Shown here in pieces: positions 34,850 to 44,522 of a stretch of 60,893 nucleotides of DNA. Within the stretch, counting starts at the first letter, position 1, and each line of letters starts with the position of its first letter. A model generated the notes under the pieces. The model searched no databases. It saw nothing but the letters and a program-made list of their open reading frames with translations, and was not told the DNA's origin. A program made the translations under genes and the position numbers. Source of the DNA: Clostridiales bacterium (GTDB taxonomy: Bacteria > Bacillota > Clostridia > Lachnospirales > Lachnospiraceae); the NCBI GenBank assembly GCA_020860715.1, contig JAJBTU010000039.1, forward strand, positions 1 to 60,893. The letters are read 5' to 3'.

Positions 34850-37657
34850 TTATTCCGTCTCATACATCATTTTCTCATATTCCTCTACCGGCAGCGGCTT
34901 CGAGAACCAGTAGCCCTGTGCTTCTTCGCAGCCGGCTTTTTTCAGGATGTCGATCTGCTCCTCAGTCTCTACACCCTCGCAGATGACACGGTAGCCGAGC
35001 CCTTTGACCATGGAGACGATCTGGTTCAGGAAGTAGATGCCTTTTTCACTGGCTTCGCAGCGATTGATGAAAACGCGGTCCAGCTTGACGGTGTTGACCG
35101 GAATCTCGGTGATGGTGTTGAGGACAGAGTAGCCCGCGCCGAAGTCATCAAGGGAGGTCAGCATATTGACATTCTGGAGATCCTGGAAAAGCTGGACGAC
35201 ATTGCCATAGTCAGAGACGGTAGCGGTCTCCGTCAGCTCGATCTCCGTAAGGGACGGATCCACATTGTATTTTTTCAGAATATCGAGGTAATGTCTCACT
35301 GTGTTGCTGTCAGAGGCATGCAGGATGGAGGCATTGATCGAGATCGGCACCTGTTTGCGGCCAAGCTGGTTGTTTTTGGCGAGAAACGCCGCTACCTGCT
35401 CGAACACATAAAAATCCAGTTCTGAAATTTTTCCGGTGCGCTCGTAGATCGGGATGAACGAATCCGGCGGCATGACGGTGCCGTCCGCCTTCTCCCAGCG
35501 AACCAGCGCTTCCGCGCCGATGACGGAATAATCCTCCAGAGAATATTTGGGCTGCAGGTAAATCTTGAATTCTTTGTTGCGCATGGCGGATCCCATGCTG
35601 TTGATAATTTCATTTTCCTCCGCCTGCTCAATATTGAAACGCTTGTCAAACATACATGCGGTGAGTACCGAGGTCTCGTTGATGCGGCGGCGGGCACTGT
35701 TGGCAGCGTCGATGGCAGCGGCAGCGCTTGTGCAGTCCGGCTCAAGGAAATAAATGCCGGACCGGAGCCGGATATTCACATCCGGAAACAGTAACGCATG
35801 TGCGTTTGCAAAATCCTCATTGATCCTGTGCACCATACTGACCGCATTTTCTCTGTCGGCACAGGGCATGAACAGGACAAACTGATCAGAGACGATACGT
35901 GCAAAATAGGTTTCGCCCGCATTTTTCATTGTGTCGATGATACCGCTCGCAAAATCGCGGAGCAGGGAATCGCCCATGCGGTAGCCGTATTTTTTGTTCA
36001 GATATTTGAAATTCATAAAATCGGTGTAGACAAGGACATAATCATCATTCTTTCTGGTATGAATGATGTGTGATACTTCATCGCGGAAACGGGAGAAGGA
36101 GAGCAGTCCGGTCAGCGAATCAAAGCCCGGCGTCATGGCGCTTTCCTGCTGAGCTTCTCTGATCGCCTGGCTCTTGGCCAGATGCGCGGAAATAATTTTA
36201 GTAAGAATCCCAAACAGGCGGCGCTGCCCGTCTGTCCACTGGCGCTTTTTCCGGCAGTCCACATAAGAAATGGCTCCCATATATTTTCCTTCACAGTACA
36301 GGGAGGCGTAAACGACGGTTTTTGCATCCCCCTGCATCAGCAGCGCGGCGGCCTGCGGCGAGTACATATCCATATCATCCCACTGGAGCACAGTAGTGCC
36401 GTCCCGGTCATAGCTGTTGAAAAGAGTGAGGAAATCTTCTTTTTCAAAGCCGGACTCTTCGTTCAAGGCTTCCGGAGCGCATTCAGAAAGCCACTGATAG
36501 CTCCGGTTGGCGGTGCGGCTGCCGGTATCCGTGTGAACCACTGTGATCCGATCCAGATCAAAACGTGTGCCGATGATCTCCATTACCTGGTGCAGCGCTT
36601 CGTCAAAGCTGTTCATTTTTTCAAATATTTCAAACACTGTCGTCACAAGGTCGCTCTGCAGATAGCGGACATCGATATCGGAATGTGTTTTCAGTTCTTC
36701 ATGGGCAGAAGATTCCTGATACCGATTCAGATTATCACAGAATTCATAACGGTCCCGGCCGTGTTCTTTTGCACGGTAAAGAGCCCAGTCCGCATTCGCA
36801 AAAAGCTGATTGTAGGTATAGCCGGACGTATTTTCCGGGAGAAAGCAGACACCGATGCTGCAGGTGATCCGGGAATCATTTTCACGGAACTTCAGTTCAC
36901 GGATTTTTTTTAAAAGCTCCGTAGTCTTGGACACCAGAGCAGGGTGAGAAATATTTTCAAGCAGGATAACAAATTCATCGCCGCCGGCCCGCATGATGAC
37001 GTCACTCCGGTTGCAGAGGCGCGCAAGAAGACTTGCCAGCTCCGTGAGCACGACATCGCCGAACAGATGACCGTAGAGATCGTTTACCGTCTTAAAATAA
37101 TCAATATCCACCACGAGAAACCCACAGGACGCATAAGGATCCTTATGCCGGAGATAGTCATTGATTTTCTGCTGCCCGTAGGAATGATTATAAAGCATGG
37201 TCAGAGAATCGCGCTGTGCTTTTTCTTTCAGAATTTCTTCACGCTCATATTCGAGAGTGATATCTGTGATCGTACCGATCAGAGACTGGTCTGTGGAAGC
37301 AGTCTCAGGATACGGAGACAGCGTGAGTATACAGTAGGAAAGACGGCCGTTCGTGTCCAGCATCCGTACATGAATCGGATCAAAACTTTTGCCGTGCATC
37401 AGATCCACAAGGGCGGGCCTGTCATTTGCGGACACTTCGGTGTGTTCATCCAGCTTTGACAGGTAATGTTCCATCTGTCGGCGAATCTGCAGGTTTTCAT
37501 CATAAATCAGCATCCGATCCTCATCCGGGAAATATTCGAAGAGAGAGATGCCCTGACGGGAAAGAAGCCCTGCCAGCTTACGCAGCCTGCGTGTATTGGA
37601 GAGCAGTTTCTGGTGATCCGTGGACGGAATATTGATACGGTTTTCTGTATCCGGCAT
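34850..37657 (-). CDS. Hybrid GGDEF-GAF-GGDEF-EAL cyclic-di-GMP protein
   Basis: About 935 residues, no membrane span. Order: PAS-like N-terminus, a first GGDEF domain with intact active site RAGGDEFVILL near residue 235, a GAF-like region (~330-500), a second, degenerate GGDEF (VSDQFVLFM in place of the signature, near residue 600) and an EAL domain with intact GAEALVRWEKADG, LDDFGAGYSVL and ICEGVETEEQ. It could both make and break cyclic-di-GMP; the degenerate domain is probably regulatory. Start at 37657 follows AGGAGGAACCATACC in the leftward direction. The gene ends 11 bases from the end of the kinase gene, converging with it. Confidence 0.9.
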   Translation of the reverse strand: MPDTENRINIPSTDHQKLLSNTRRLRKLAGLLSRQGISLFEYFPDEDRMLIYDENLQIRRQMEHYLSKLDEHTEVSANDRPALVDLMHGKSFDPIHVRMLDTNGRLSYCILTLSPYPETASTDQSLIGTITDITLEYEREEILKEKAQRDSLTMLYNHSYGQQKINDYLRHKDPYASCGFLVVDIDYFKTVNDLYGHLFGDVVLTELASLLARLCNRSDVIMRAGGDEFVILLENISHPALVSKTTELLKKIRELKFRENDSRITCSIGVCFLPENTSGYTYNQLFANADWALYRAKEHGRDRYEFCDNLNRYQESSAHEELKTHSDIDVRYLQSDLVTTVFEIFEKMNSFDEALHQVMEIIGTRFDLDRITVVHTDTGSRTANRSYQWLSECAPEALNEESGFEKEDFLTLFNSYDRDGTTVLQWDDMDMYSPQAAALLMQGDAKTVVYASLYCEGKYMGAISYVDCRKKRQWTDGQRRLFGILTKIISAHLAKSQAIREAQQESAMTPGFDSLTGLLSFSRFRDEVSHIIHTRKNDDYVLVYTDFMNFKYLNKKYGYRMGDSLLRDFASGIIDTMKNAGETYFARIVSDQFVLFMPCADRENAVSMVHRINEDFANAHALLFPDVNIRLRSGIYFLEPDCTSAAAAIDAANSARRRINETSVLTACMFDKRFNIEQAEENEIINSMGSAMRNKEFKIYLQPKYSLEDYSVIGAEALVRWEKADGTVMPPDSFIPIYERTGKISELDFYVFEQVAAFLAKNNQLGRKQVPISINASILHASDSNTVRHYLDILKKYNVDPSLTEIELTETATVSDYGNVVQLFQDLQNVNMLTSLDDFGAGYSVLNTITEIPVNTVKLDRVFINRCEASEKGIYFLNQIVSMVKGLGYRVICEGVETEEQIDILKKAGCEEAQGYWFSKPLPVEEYEKMMYETE

Positions 37658-37829
37658 GGTATGGTTCCTCCTGGTATATTTTATATATGCAGCCGGCAAA
37701 TCTGCCAATAAATTCTCTTTACATCAAATCGGCGGCGTGGTAAACTCGCTTTGTACCGGACTGATCCGTGAAGAAAATTTCCGCCTGATTCGCAAAAAAG
37801 ATCTTGCTCCGGCGTGGAAGATGATGCGG

Positions 37830-38453
37830 TCAGGCTTCCGGCCTCTCCGGTTTTTCTGTATTTGAAGACGGGTTCAGACCGTCAATCATCTGCTCAATCA
37901 CCTGTTTTTTGAGATAGATGTCAAAGCTGAGCATGCAGATAAAGGAGAAAATCTGCAGAATCTCGCGGTCTTCATCCGGACAGTCCTCAAAGGAATTTGA
38001 GGCGGTGTGCCAGGAATCCATAATATCGCGGCAGATAATACCGACCCATTCCTCGCTCAGTTCGTATGCTTCCGCATAGATGTATTCGATGGAGATCGAA
38101 TCTTTCGGCTCAAAAAAACGCTCCGTGATTGGTGCGAGAATTGCGCTGATGTCGGTCAGAGGAAGAAAGTCTTTTAAATAATAGATAAAGATCAGAAGAA
38201 GCAGATGCTCTTTCGAATAACGTTTTTTCGTTGGATGAGGCAGAAGCTTTTTCTTTGTGTAATTGTTAATCATGGTCTTTGTCAGAATTTTGTCATCCTG
38301 GTGCCGGCGGGCGGTACCTAAATGTTCGTCCATGAACGTAGTGACCTGATCCATGTACAGATCAATGTCAGGCACTTCCCCCGGACGAATATGGGGAGTG
38401 CTGGCGATATTGCGCAAAATATCGGACAGAAGTTTTGTATTGGCCTGATTCAT
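37830..38453 (-). CDS. DUF1836 domain protein
   Basis: 207 residues. The central part (DDKILTKTMINNYTKKKLLP followed by KRYSKEHLLLLIFIYYLKD) has the helix-turn-helix-like pattern of DUF1836, a MerR-like winged family of unknown function in Bacillota. No membrane segment or enzyme motif. It diverges from the short gene at 38588. A regulatory role is inferred from the fold only. Confidence 0.78.
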   Translation of the reverse strand: MNQANTKLLSDILRNIASTPHIRPGEVPDIDLYMDQVTTFMDEHLGTARRHQDDKILTKTMINNYTKKKLLPHPTKKRYSKEHLLLLIFIYYLKDFLPLTDISAILAPITERFFEPKDSISIEYIYAEAYELSEEWVGIICRDIMDSWHTASNSFEDCPDEDREILQIFSFICMLSFDIYLKKQVIEQMIDGLNPSSNTEKPERPEA

Positions 38454-38587
38454 AGAAGTACCTCTTTTTCATTTTGTTGATGTCAGAAATCGGTTAATTA
38501 CATTATAAAGTTTTGAAAACCATATGACAAGAAAAAGTTTGGCAAAAATGAGAAATGATGTTATCAGGATACAAAGGAGCGGCAGCT

Positions 38588-38818
38588 GTGAGAGAGATGG
38601 AATTTAAAATGGAGCGGGAGGGGCTTGTAAAGCCCGGAGATTCCGTGCATGTTTCGGAAGGGGTTCTTCCCTTAAGCTGGTATTACACGATTGAGCCCGC
38701 TGTGGCCATGTCGGCGAATTATACAAACCGGGAACGTCTTAAAACAAGGGACGGCGTGGTAAAAGATGTGCGAACAGATGAGAGCGGCTACACGGTAGTG
38801 GCTGTTTTTGAGGAGTAA
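38588..38818 (+). CDS. Small conserved-looking protein, unknown function
   Basis: 76 residues starting at GTG 38588, with AAAGGAG 8 bases upstream. Sequence is mixed alpha/beta with no cysteine pair or membrane segment ([20 protein letters not shown] in the middle, ending [10 protein letters not shown]). It lies 29 bases before the helicase gene and probably shares its transcript. Not recognised. Confidence 0.55.
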   Translation: MREMEFKMEREGLVKPGDSVHVSEGVLPLSWYYTIEPAVAMSANYTNRERLKTRDGVVKDVRTDESGYTVVAVFEE

Positions 38819-38847
38819 CCAATTTTTAGAAAGTGAGAATACATAAC

Positions 38848-41253
38848 ATGAGCATTTATGATACTCTGAATCCGGAACAGCTGGAAGCGGTTCGGCACTA
38901 TGAGGGGCCGCTGCTTATTCTGGCAGGAGCAGGATCCGGAAAGACCCGGGTGCTGACGCACCGTGTAGCATGGCTGATTGAAGAGATGGATGTGGATCCG
39001 TGGAATATTCTGGCTATCACTTTTACGAATAAGGCTGCAGGTGAGATGCGGGAGCGCGTGGAGCGGATTCTCAGCCGGGAAGAGACAGAGAATGCCGGGC
39101 CGGGCGATGATCAGACCAGGGCGGCCGGCGCTGTGACCGGGAACCGACGGAGAGGAACAATGTCCGGAGCGGTTTGGGTCGCGACCTTTCACAGCACCTG
39201 TGTGCGCATCCTGCGGCGTTATATCGACCGCATCGGCTATGACACGAATTTTACAATTTACGATGCGGAAGATCAGAAAACGGTGGTGCGCGATGTCTGC
39301 AGGTATTTGAACATTGACACAAAGCAGTTCAAAGAGCGTATGTTTATGGGTATGATCTCCTCGGCAAAGGATGAACTGATAACGCCGGAGGAATACGAGC
39401 AGGAAGTGCTGCGGCGGGATGATTTCAAGGGCAGGCTGGCGGCGAAGGTTTATACGGAATATCAGAAGCGGCTGAAAGAAAGCAATGCGCTGGATTTTGA
39501 CGACCTGATCGGAAAGACCGTGGAATTGTTTTCTGCCTGTCCGGATGTGCTGGAAGCCTGGCAGGAACGGTTCCGCTTCATCATGGTGGACGAGTATCAG
39601 GATACGAATACGGCACAGTTTAAGCTGGTAAGCCAGCTGGCCTCCAAATATGGCAACCTCTGCGTGGTCGGCGACGACGATCAGTCCATCTACAAATTCC
39701 GCGGTGCGAACATTGGAAACATTCTGAATTTCGAACAGTTTTTTCCGAATGCGAAAGTCATCCGGCTGGAGCAGAACTACCGGTCCACACAGAACATTCT
39801 GAACGCTGCGAACGCGGTCATTAAAAAGAATGTCGGCCGCAAAGATAAAACGCTCTGGACGGCGAACGGCGAGGGTGAGCGGATCCATTTCCGCCAGTTC
39901 CTGAACGGCTTTGGGGAAGCGGAATATATCGCCGACCGCATCAGCACGATGGTGCTTCAGGGAAAAGCATCTTATAAAGATTTTGCAGTGCTGTACCGGA
40001 CCAACGCACAGTCCCGGATGTTCGAGGAAAAGTTTCTGTACGCGAACATTCCGTACCGGATCGTGGGCGGGGTGAACTTCTATTCAAGGAAAGAGATCAA
40101 AGATGTGCTGGCCTACTTAAAAACCATTGAAAACGGCCGGGACGATCTCTCTGTGCAGCGCATTCTGAATGTGCCCAGACGAGGCATCGGCAGCACGACC
40201 ATTTCGCGCGTGCAGCAGTACGCATTACGGGAGCAGATCAGCTTTTTTGAGGCACTCAACCGGAATGAGGAGATAGCAGAGCTGGGGCGCAGCCGTGGCA
40301 AGCTGGAAGACTTTGTCAGTATGATACGCGCGTTTCGCGCCAAGGCGGAAGAATATCCGGTGCATGACCTGATCGAAGATGTGCTTGATGTGACCGGCTA
40401 CCGAAAGGAACTGGAGCTGGATGGAAGCGAAGAGGCGAAGGAACGGCTGGGAAATATCGATGAGCTCGTAAACAAAGCAGCTTCCTACGACGAGAACGCG
40501 GATGAACCTTCTCTCTCCGGGTTTCTTGAGGAAGTGGCGCTGGTGGCAGATATCGACGACGTTTCGAATGATGCGGACTGTACGCTGATGATGACACTGC
40601 ACAGCGCGAAAGGTCTCGAATTTCCGGTGATTTTCCTCGCCGGGATGGAGGACGGAATGTTTCCGGGCTACTTAAGTATCAATTCCGAGGATCCGGATGA
40701 ACTGGAGGAGGAACGCCGCCTCTGCTATGTTGGTATTACCCGAGCAAAGAAGGAATTATATCTGACGGCGGCAAAACAGAGAATGGTGCGCGGCGAGATG
40801 TATTTCCATCACATATCCAGATTCGTCGAGGACATTCCGGAGGAACTTCTGGAAACGAGTCAGCGAAAGCCGCGGTATGGCGAAGAAGCGAATGGAGCAG
40901 CCGGTACGCAATATGGTATGGGCGGAAACGCAGGTGCAGGCATGCAGCATGCTCCGGACGGGAATACGATATCGGCTTCCGGATCACGCCGTGCGCGGAA
41001 TGTGAACCAGAGCGCATATCAGCAGGCGAAAGCAGCTTTTCAAAATCGCTCCTTTGTGCACCAGGGCGTTCAGATTCAGAAGTCGGATGGCCTGGATTAC
41101 ACTGTCGGCGACCGCGTCAGTCACATCAAATTTGGCCCGGGTACCGTCACGGCGATTGCAGACGGGGGCCGTGACTACGAGGTCACTGTGGATTTTGACC
41201 GTGTCGGAACGAAAAAAATGTTTGCGGCATTTGCAAAGCTGAAGAAACTGTGA
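38848..41253 (+). CDS. pcrA: UvrD/PcrA-type ATP-dependent DNA helicase
   Basis: About 801 residues of a superfamily 1A 3'-5' helicase used in repair and replication-fork restart. Motifs in order: Walker A ILAGAGSGKTRVLTHR near residue 30, AITFTNKAAGEMRERV, motif II FIMVDEYQDTN near residue 245, DDDQSIYKFRGA, LEQNYRST, TLHSAKGLEFPVIF near residue 590 and YVGITRAKKELYL. The C-terminal ~140 residues have a Gly/Asn-rich linker and the Tudor-like PcrA tail (VGDRVSHIKFGPGTV). The linker between residues ~80-110 in domain 1A also carries a small insertion. ATG at 38848 chosen; a GTG at 38833 is possible. Confidence 0.93.
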   Translation: MSIYDTLNPEQLEAVRHYEGPLLILAGAGSGKTRVLTHRVAWLIEEMDVDPWNILAITFTNKAAGEMRERVERILSREETENAGPGDDQTRAAGAVTGNRRRGTMSGAVWVATFHSTCVRILRRYIDRIGYDTNFTIYDAEDQKTVVRDVCRYLNIDTKQFKERMFMGMISSAKDELITPEEYEQEVLRRDDFKGRLAAKVYTEYQKRLKESNALDFDDLIGKTVELFSACPDVLEAWQERFRFIMVDEYQDTNTAQFKLVSQLASKYGNLCVVGDDDQSIYKFRGANIGNILNFEQFFPNAKVIRLEQNYRSTQNILNAANAVIKKNVGRKDKTLWTANGEGERIHFRQFLNGFGEAEYIADRISTMVLQGKASYKDFAVLYRTNAQSRMFEEKFLYANIPYRIVGGVNFYSRKEIKDVLAYLKTIENGRDDLSVQRILNVPRRGIGSTTISRVQQYALREQISFFEALNRNEEIAELGRSRGKLEDFVSMIRAFRAKAEEYPVHDLIEDVLDVTGYRKELELDGSEEAKERLGNIDELVNKAASYDENADEPSLSGFLEEVALVADIDDVSNDADCTLMMTLHSAKGLEFPVIFLAGMEDGMFPGYLSINSEDPDELEEERRLCYVGITRAKKELYLTAAKQRMVRGEMYFHHISRFVEDIPEELLETSQRKPRYGEEANGAAGTQYGMGGNAGAGMQHAPDGNTISASGSRRARNVNQSAYQQAKAAFQNRSFVHQGVQIQKSDGLDYTVGDRVSHIKFGPGTVTAIADGGRDYEVTVDFDRVGTKKMFAAFAKLKKL

Positions 41254-41297
41254 GCCAGCGAGCTCTTAGATACAGGAAATTTACCGGGATGAAAAAA

Positions 41298-41334
41298 TTA
41301 GTATAGTAAAAAACAGAATCCTGTGATATACTAA
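41298..41334. promoter_or_regulatory. Dyad and promoter-like region before the acidic membrane protein gene
   Basis: TTAGTATA (41298-41305) and TATACTAA (41327-41334) are perfect inverted copies. TATACT within the right arm could be a -10 element. It may be an operator. Confidence 0.4.
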
Positions 41335-41410
41335 CCGAAACAGAGAAAACACGGCAGGATACGATTTTCCAATATGCGTATGGCCGTGGAAAAGAAAGGA
41401 CGTGCAGCGT

Positions 41411-41797
41411 ATGACAAAGGTTGACGATTTGGTAGCGGCATTAAAAAAACATGATGAGGAAAAGAAAAAAAATACGGCACTGTGGGTTTTTGCCATCATC
41501 GGTGCGGTGGCGGCAGTAGCGGCCATCGCCTATGCGGTTTATCGCTATTTCGCCCCGGATTATCTGGAAGATTTTGAGGATGATTTCGACGACGACTTCG
41601 AGGATTTCTTCGATGACGATGATTTCCCGGAGAAAGAGGAGGAAGACGGGGAAGAGGACGAAGACAAGTCGGAAGAGGACGAGCCGGATGACGATGATTC
41701 CGATGAAGCAGGTGCAAAAGAAGAATCCGACGCGGAGCCGGAAGAAGCGGAAGCAGATGCAGATGAAACAGCAGAGGCTGACGACGCGGAGAACTGA
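41411..41797 (+). CDS. Small single-span membrane protein with polyacidic tail
   Basis: 128 residues. A short basic N-terminus is followed by one transmembrane span (TALWVFAIIGAVAAVAAIAY, residues ~24-45). The rest, ~80 residues, is almost entirely Asp and Glu (for example DFEDDFDDDFEDFFDDDDF), so highly charged and disordered. Family resembles uncharacterised lachnospiral membrane proteins. ATG at 41411 or GTG at 41402. Function unknown; a charge buffer or metal binder is speculation. Confidence 0.7.
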   Translation: MTKVDDLVAALKKHDEEKKKNTALWVFAIIGAVAAVAAIAYAVYRYFAPDYLEDFEDDFDDDFEDFFDDDDFPEKEEEDGEEDEDKSEEDEPDDDDSDEAGAKEESDAEPEEAEADADETAEADDAEN

Positions 41798-41833
41798 TCG
41801 TTCCTTCATTTATGATGACTATGATAACAACAA

Positions 41834-41859
41834 AGAGCAGATGCAGAGGCATCTGCTCT
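41834..41859. terminator. Hairpin after the acidic membrane protein gene
   Basis: AGAGCAGATGC and GCATCTGCTCT form an 11-bp perfect stem with a four-base loop, followed by GTTACTGT. The T-run is poor, so termination may be partial. Confidence 0.5.
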
Positions 41860-42062
41860 GTTACTGTAAGGAAATCTGCGGCCGGCAGCAGTTCCTGCCG
41901 ATGGACCTGCCCACTGTGTTCCGGATCGGCCATATGCTGTGGGAAGCGAATTTCACGCAGAGGATTTTCTGCAAAGGACTTCCTGTAAAAGATTCCCGGC
42001 AAAACGGGCGAGCAGTGAGAATCAGTGTGTGCGTGCCCCGCGTGGCGGAGAGGAGAGTTCGT

Positions 42063-44066
42063 ATGAAAAAAGGACAGATAATGGAAGGGACAGTAGAACG
42101 CGTCGACTTTCCCAACAAAGGACTGACCCGGACGGAAGAAGGAACCGTTACGGTCAAGAATACACTTCCCGGCCAGAAAATCCGTTTTTCTATTTCAAAA
42201 AAACGGAACGGACGCGCAGAAGGACGCCTGCTGGAGGTCCTTCAGCCGTCCGGACTGGAGACGAGAACGCCCGCCTGCGGGAATTTCCCGGCCTGCGGCG
42301 GCTGCACCTGGCAGAGCATGTCTTATGAAAATCAGCTTGTGATGAAAGCCGGGCAGGTGAAACGCCTGCTGGATCCGGTGCTTCGCGCGGCCGGTCAGGA
42401 GGACTGGGACATAGAATCAGAATTTTGTGAGGTCGGACAGGCAGAATGCAGACAGGAGCCAGGAATGGCATCGACCGGGATATTTGAGGGAATCCGCCGA
42501 AGCCCACAGGAATTCCGCTACCGCAATAAAATGGAATTTTCCTTCGGAGACGAATACAAAGACGGCCCGCTTAGCCTTGGTCTGCACAAACGCGGCAGCC
42601 ATTACGATGTGCTGACCGTCTCTGACTGTCAGCTGGTACATCCGGACATGACAGCCATACTGACAGCTACGCTTGAATTTTTCCGGCAAAAGGACATTCC
42701 CTACTATCATAAAATGACACATGAAGGTATCCTGCGCCATCTTCTGCTGCGCAGATCGGAAAGCACGGGGGAAATCCTGATCGGTCTGGTGACGGCCAAA
42801 ACAGCTGAAGGAGAGCCGGGGAATTTGGCTGAAGGAAAATCCGGAAACAAGATGGAAGGAAAGCCCGCAGACAGGACTGAAGATAAATCTGTGGGGAGAT
42901 CAGGAAACGGGACTGCAGGAAAGATGGGGGATGAAACTGAAGCCAGCCGTTTGCGGATGAAAGAGATGGCGGCCATCTGGCAGGACTACGCAGATTACAT
43001 GGTATCCCTGCGGCTGGAAGGCCGGATCGCAGGGATTCTGCACATGCAGAACAACTCCGTAGCCGACGTTGTTCAGAGCGAACAGACCACCATTTTGTAT
43101 GGGCAGGATTATTTTTACGAAACCCTGCTTGGGCTGCGATTTAAAATTACGCCGTTTTCTTTCTTCCAGACCAATTCAAAAGGCGCAGAAGTGCTTTACA
43201 GTACGGCCCGTGAATTCGTCATGGGGAAGAATCTCATGCCTGGTCAGGATGAGGAGACAGAAAGAACCGGACAGGCCAGAGAAGAACAGAAGCAAGAGGA
43301 TATTGCTGAAAAAAAGGTTGCGATAAACTGCTCTGACAGCAGTCCGAATGTGATTTTTGATCTTTACAGCGGCACAGGCACCATCGCCCAGATTCTGGCG
43401 CCCATAGCGAAAAAAGTCATCGGCGTAGAGATTGTAGAAGAAGCCGTAGCGGCAGCACGCGAAAATGCCGTGATCAATGGCCTTGACAACTGCACCTTTA
43501 TTGCGGGCGATGTTCTGAAAGTCCTCGATACCATACCCGACCGCCCGGACTTTATCGTCCTCGACCCGCCGCGCGACGGTATCCATCCGAAAGCCCTGCA
43601 GAAGATCATCGTCTACGGCGCACCCCGTATCCTTTATATTTCCTGCAAGCCGACCAGCCTGGCGCGGGATCTGGAGGTGTTGCTAGCGAACGGGTATCAG
43701 GCGGAGCGGATCTGCTGCGTGGATATGTTTCCACAGACGGCGAATATAGAGACGGTATGTTTATTGTCCAAACTTCATTCAAAGCATCATATAGAAGTGG
43801 AATTGCATATGGATGAGATGGATGTGACAGCGGCGGAGAAGAAAGCAACCTATGAGGAGATTAAAGCATACGTCCTGGAACATAGCGGATTGAATGTCAG
43901 CAATCTTTACATCGCGCAGATCAAGCAGAAGTACGGGATTATCGAGCGGGAGAATTACAATAAGCCGAAATCTGAGAATGCAAGGCAGCCGCAGTGTCCG
44001 CCGGAAAAGGAAAAGGCGATTGTAGAAGCGTTGCGGCATTTCAAGATGATAGAAGGGAGTGTTTGA
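42063..44066 (+). CDS. rlmD: 23S rRNA (uracil-C5)-methyltransferase with exchanged C-terminal tail
   Basis: About 667 residues. A TRAM domain (MEGTVERVDFPNKGL) is followed by a 4Fe-4S cluster site (ACGNFPACGGCTW), a methyltransferase core with DLYSGTGTIAQIL (SAM), VLDPPRDGIHP and the catalytic Cys in ISCKPTSLARDL. Two low-complexity inserts break the core: residues ~265-300 with repeated EGKPG-like units, and a Glu/Gln-rich one near 400-425. After the normal end (TANIETVCLLSKL), ~95 residues follow (ATYEEIKAYVLEHSGLNVSN, then YIAQIKQKYGIIERENYNKP) that are homologous to the C-terminus of the serine recombinase at 57.7 kb. GGAGAGGAG precedes the ATG at 42063; the frame opening at 41532 is not coding. 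Confidence 0.88.
   Translation: MKKGQIMEGTVERVDFPNKGLTRTEEGTVTVKNTLPGQKIRFSISKKRNGRAEGRLLEVLQPSGLETRTPACGNFPACGGCTWQSMSYENQLVMKAGQVKRLLDPVLRAAGQEDWDIESEFCEVGQAECRQEPGMASTGIFEGIRRSPQEFRYRNKMEFSFGDEYKDGPLSLGLHKRGSHYDVLTVSDCQLVHPDMTAILTATLEFFRQKDIPYYHKMTHEGILRHLLLRRSESTGEILIGLVTAKTAEGEPGNLAEGKSGNKMEGKPADRTEDKSVGRSGNGTAGKMGDETEASRLRMKEMAAIWQDYADYMVSLRLEGRIAGILHMQNNSVADVVQSEQTTILYGQDYFYETLLGLRFKITPFSFFQTNSKGAEVLYSTAREFVMGKNLMPGQDEETERTGQAREEQKQEDIAEKKVAINCSDSSPNVIFDLYSGTGTIAQILAPIAKKVIGVEIVEEAVAAARENAVINGLDNCTFIAGDVLKVLDTIPDRPDFIVLDPPRDGIHPKALQKIIVYGAPRILYISCKPTSLARDLEVLLANGYQAERICCVDMFPQTANIETVCLLSKLHSKHHIEVELHMDEMDVTAAEKKATYEEIKAYVLEHSGLNVSNLYIAQIKQKYGIIERENYNKPKSENARQPQCPPEKEKAIVEALRHFKMIEGSV
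43855..44054 (+). repeat. Left copy of the ~200-base attachment-region homology
   Basis: Coding repeat matching 57557-57753. The 29 bases at 43935-43963 are identical in both copies, and the next ~45 bases differ at about four positions; similarity decays upstream. It is placed inside rlmD just before the stop and is the probable attL region of the integrated element. Confidence 0.8.
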
Positions 44067-44067
44067 T

Positions 44068-44310
44068 ATGAAGGCATCTTGCAAATTCAACATTGACACC
44101 GCCAGTGTGGAGCTGCGGTTTCATGACGGCACCGAAATCAGCATCTATACCCCTGATGTAGACGATGAGATTTACCCTACCATTTCCATGCAGACTGAAA
44201 TCGACTGGTTGATTTATAATGAGCCTCTGACCTACGCCAGATTGGTGTTATCCGATGAGCTGGAGGAGTACGCCAGGGATATGGCTGGAACGCACGGTTT
44301 TATGGATTAA
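44068..44310 (+). CDS. DUF6061-like small protein
   Basis: 80 residues. Pattern VELRFHDGTEISIYTPDVDD, then EIDWLIYNEPLTYARLVLS resembles the small DUF6061 proteins often found just after serine recombinase genes in Clostridia. ATG overlaps the rlmD stop by context (GAAGGGAG upstream), an arrangement that looks like a recombinase-to-DUF6061 junction and supports tail exchange at the left end. Function unknown. Confidence 0.65.
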   Translation: MKASCKFNIDTASVELRFHDGTEISIYTPDVDDEIYPTISMQTEIDWLIYNEPLTYARLVLSDELEEYARDMAGTHGFMD

Positions 44311-44326
44311 AATTATATATAACAGC

Positions 44327-44363
44327 AAGTCGCCCGCTCCCCTAATTCATGGACGGGTGACTT
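44327..44363 (+). terminator. Rho-independent terminator after the DUF6061-like gene
   Basis: AAGTCGCCCG pairs with CGGGTGACTT (one G-T pair), followed by TGTTATTTA. Confidence 0.7.
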
Positions 44364-44522
44364 TGTTATTTAAAGCATGAGAGGATTGTTCAGCTTTCCA
44401 GAAAGCAAATCAATTCTACCAGGAAAGTGTGTGCGTGGTATTTTGGATGATATGGATATATCCTGATTCCAGAAAAACGCTGCATACAGGCGGATGGAGT
44501 TCGGTTTTCCGTATCAATGGCT

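Noticed and set aside
38788-39888. Leftward 366-codon frame opposite the helicase gene
   Set aside because: No recognisable domain and entirely antisense to PcrA motifs.
41532-42062. N-terminal extension of rlmD
   Set aside because: Arg/Lys/Met-rich shadow of the acidic membrane protein gene, followed by a hairpin; the TRAM domain and ribosome site mark the start at 42063.
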